Assembly: GCA_003141795.1 (NCBI GenBank)
Contig: PLNO01000112.1
Coordinates: 11,390-17,649 of the forward strand
Direction of reading: 5' to 3'
DNA length: 6,260 nt
Origin: Spirochaetaceae bacterium
GTDB taxonomy: Bacteria > Spirochaetota > Spirochaetia > SZUA-6 > Fen-1364
Shown: in pieces, positions 5,337 to 6,260 of the stretch
Numbering within the stretch: position 1 is the first letter of the stretch
Layout of the letters: every line of letters starts with the position of its first letter
Notes under the pieces: generated by a model
Told to the model about the DNA's origin: nothing
The model's input: only the letters and a program-made list of their open reading frames with translations
The model's database searches: none
Position numbers and translations under genes: made by a program

Positions 5337-6260
5337 CTCGCGCTGGCTGCCCTCGCGGCAGTCCTGGTCGTGGGAGCGGGGATCACGCTCGTCTTCTTCC
5401 TTCGACCGTCACATGCCCGGGAACCCGCTTTCGAGGCTGCACTCTCCGCGGCTGACGTTGCGCTCGCGGGCGGATACCTCCCCGCCGCGCGCGAGGCCCT
5501 TTCGGCGGTCCCTGCGCTCCCGAATGACGAAGAGGACCTGCTGCGCATCCTGAAGCGTGCTTTTGCTGTCAGCAGTGGCAGCGGGGACTATTCCTTCCTT
5601 GCCGACATGGCCGGCCGAGCGTCGCGGGCGAACACGCGAAGCGCGCGGATCCGTGCGGTGAGCGCGTACGCCGAAATGCGGACGGGGAGGGTCGCGCAGG
5701 CCCGGCAGATCCTTTCCCGTGGCAGGCTTCCCGCAGACATTGGAGACCTGCTGCGCGGCGAGGTCATCCTGAGGACGGGAGGAAGCTGGCAGGGCTCGGA
5801 CGGGCTCACCCGCGATCTCATGCGCCTGGAATCCAGCCGGAATCCGGCGGCGTACGCCTCGGCTGCCCTGCGCACGGGCGACCGCGGGCTGTCGCTGGAC
5901 GCCGCACTTCTGCACATGGCGCAGGGAAGCCCCGGCGCCGCAGGGCAGATCGTTCTGTCCGCACTCGTCGATGCTCCGTTCGACGAACCTGCGAGCTTCA
6001 TCCTCTACGATGCCGGCGACTTCAAGGGGGCGCTGTCCCGCCTGCAACGTCTGAACGGCGCACGCCCGGGCAGGGCAGCCATCGAGCTGTTCCTTGCTGA
6101 CATCTACCAGTCCACGGGAAGCGGCGCGGATTCGGAGCGATGGCTGCGCAACGCCCTGCCTCTGGCTCCCGCCGCGTCGTGGACGGAGTACCTCGACCTC
6201 GCCTGGTTCGCATCTGGACGCGGTGACACGGCCCAAGGGCTTCGTCTCCTTGCGGACGGC
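5328..6260 (+). CDS. Membrane-anchored TPR-like protein, N-terminal part
   Basis: The frame is open from the GTG at 5328 to the window edge, 311 codons, and continues beyond it. The start is chosen by the GGGAGG ribosome site and because RKLALAALAAVLVVGAGITLVFFL follows at once: a basic end and a 20-residue hydrophobic helix acting as signal anchor or uncleaved signal. The rest should lie in the periplasm. It is Ala/Arg/Leu-rich and helical, with repeated TPR-like pairs such as FEAALSAADVALAGGYLPAAREAL, RAVSAYAEMRTGRVAQARQIL and AAIELFLADIYQSTGSGADSERWLRNALPLAP. Such repeats usually scaffold protein contacts in the envelope. No enzymatic motif is visible. The gene lies 6 bases after nusB in the same reading frame. 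Possible roles include envelope assembly or peptidoglycan-related scaffolding, but nothing in the visible part settles this. The repeat assignment is moderate; the precise function is unknown. Confidence 0.8.
   Translation, partial: MRKLALAALAAVLVVGAGITLVFFLRPSHAREPAFEAALSAADVALAGGYLPAAREALSAVPALPNDEEDLLRILKRAFAVSSGSGDYSFLADMAGRASRANTRSARIRAVSAYAEMRTGRVAQARQILSRGRLPADIGDLLRGEVILRTGGSWQGSDGLTRDLMRLESSRNPAAYASAALRTGDRGLSLDAALLHMAQGSPGAAGQIVLSALVDAPFDEPASFILYDAGDFKGALSRLQRLNGARPGRAAIELFLADIYQSTGSGADSERWLRNALPLAPAASWTEYLDLAWFASGRGDTAQGLRLLADG

Overview
This is a GC-rich bacterial chromosomal window with eight protein-coding genes, two of them cut by the window edges. I saw no RNA genes, CRISPR array or intact mobile element. 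Nothing in it identifies the organism firmly. GC-rich coding, a lipobox lipoprotein, a J-domain/TPR protein, a lone SurA-type chaperone and a TPR protein downstream of nusB suggest a GC-rich diderm. Spirochaetota is my best guess, but it is an inference.

Layout. Positions 1-813 (minus) hold the N-terminal 271 residues of a lipoprotein. A compact divergent promoter region (about 806-857) separates it from a plus-strand pair. The first is a HEPN-like (DUF4145-type) protein at 842-1567. The second, overlapping its end, is a small flavodoxin-fold protein at 1527-1940. Converging on this pair from the right is a five- or six-helix membrane protein of DUF624/YesL type (1951-2727, minus). The 200-bp divergent gap at 2728-2927 is the most structured non-coding DNA here. 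It holds about 2.7 tandem copies of a 35-bp unit, a 13-bp-arm hairpin, a TTGACA promoter and a small inverted repeat over the -10. To the right is a probable four-gene plus-strand operon: J-domain/TPR protein (2928-3737), SurA-like peptidyl-prolyl isomerase (3807-4862), nusB (4893-5321) and a membrane-anchored helical-repeat protein that runs off the window (5328-6260).

How the genes work together. The right-hand cluster joins protein-folding functions on both sides of the inner membrane (a cytoplasmic DnaK co-chaperone and a periplasmic proline isomerase/chaperone) with the transcription factor NusB and a probable envelope scaffold protein. The left-hand genes are less clear: an envelope lipoprotein, a possible RNA-acting HEPN protein coupled to a flavodoxin-like protein, and an uncharacterised membrane protein. 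Several genes have candidate promoters very close to their start codons, so leaderless or very short-leader transcripts may be common here.

I did not find an obvious new defence or mobile system. The best leads are the 35-bp tandem repeat next to the J-domain promoter and the HEPN/flavodoxin gene pair.
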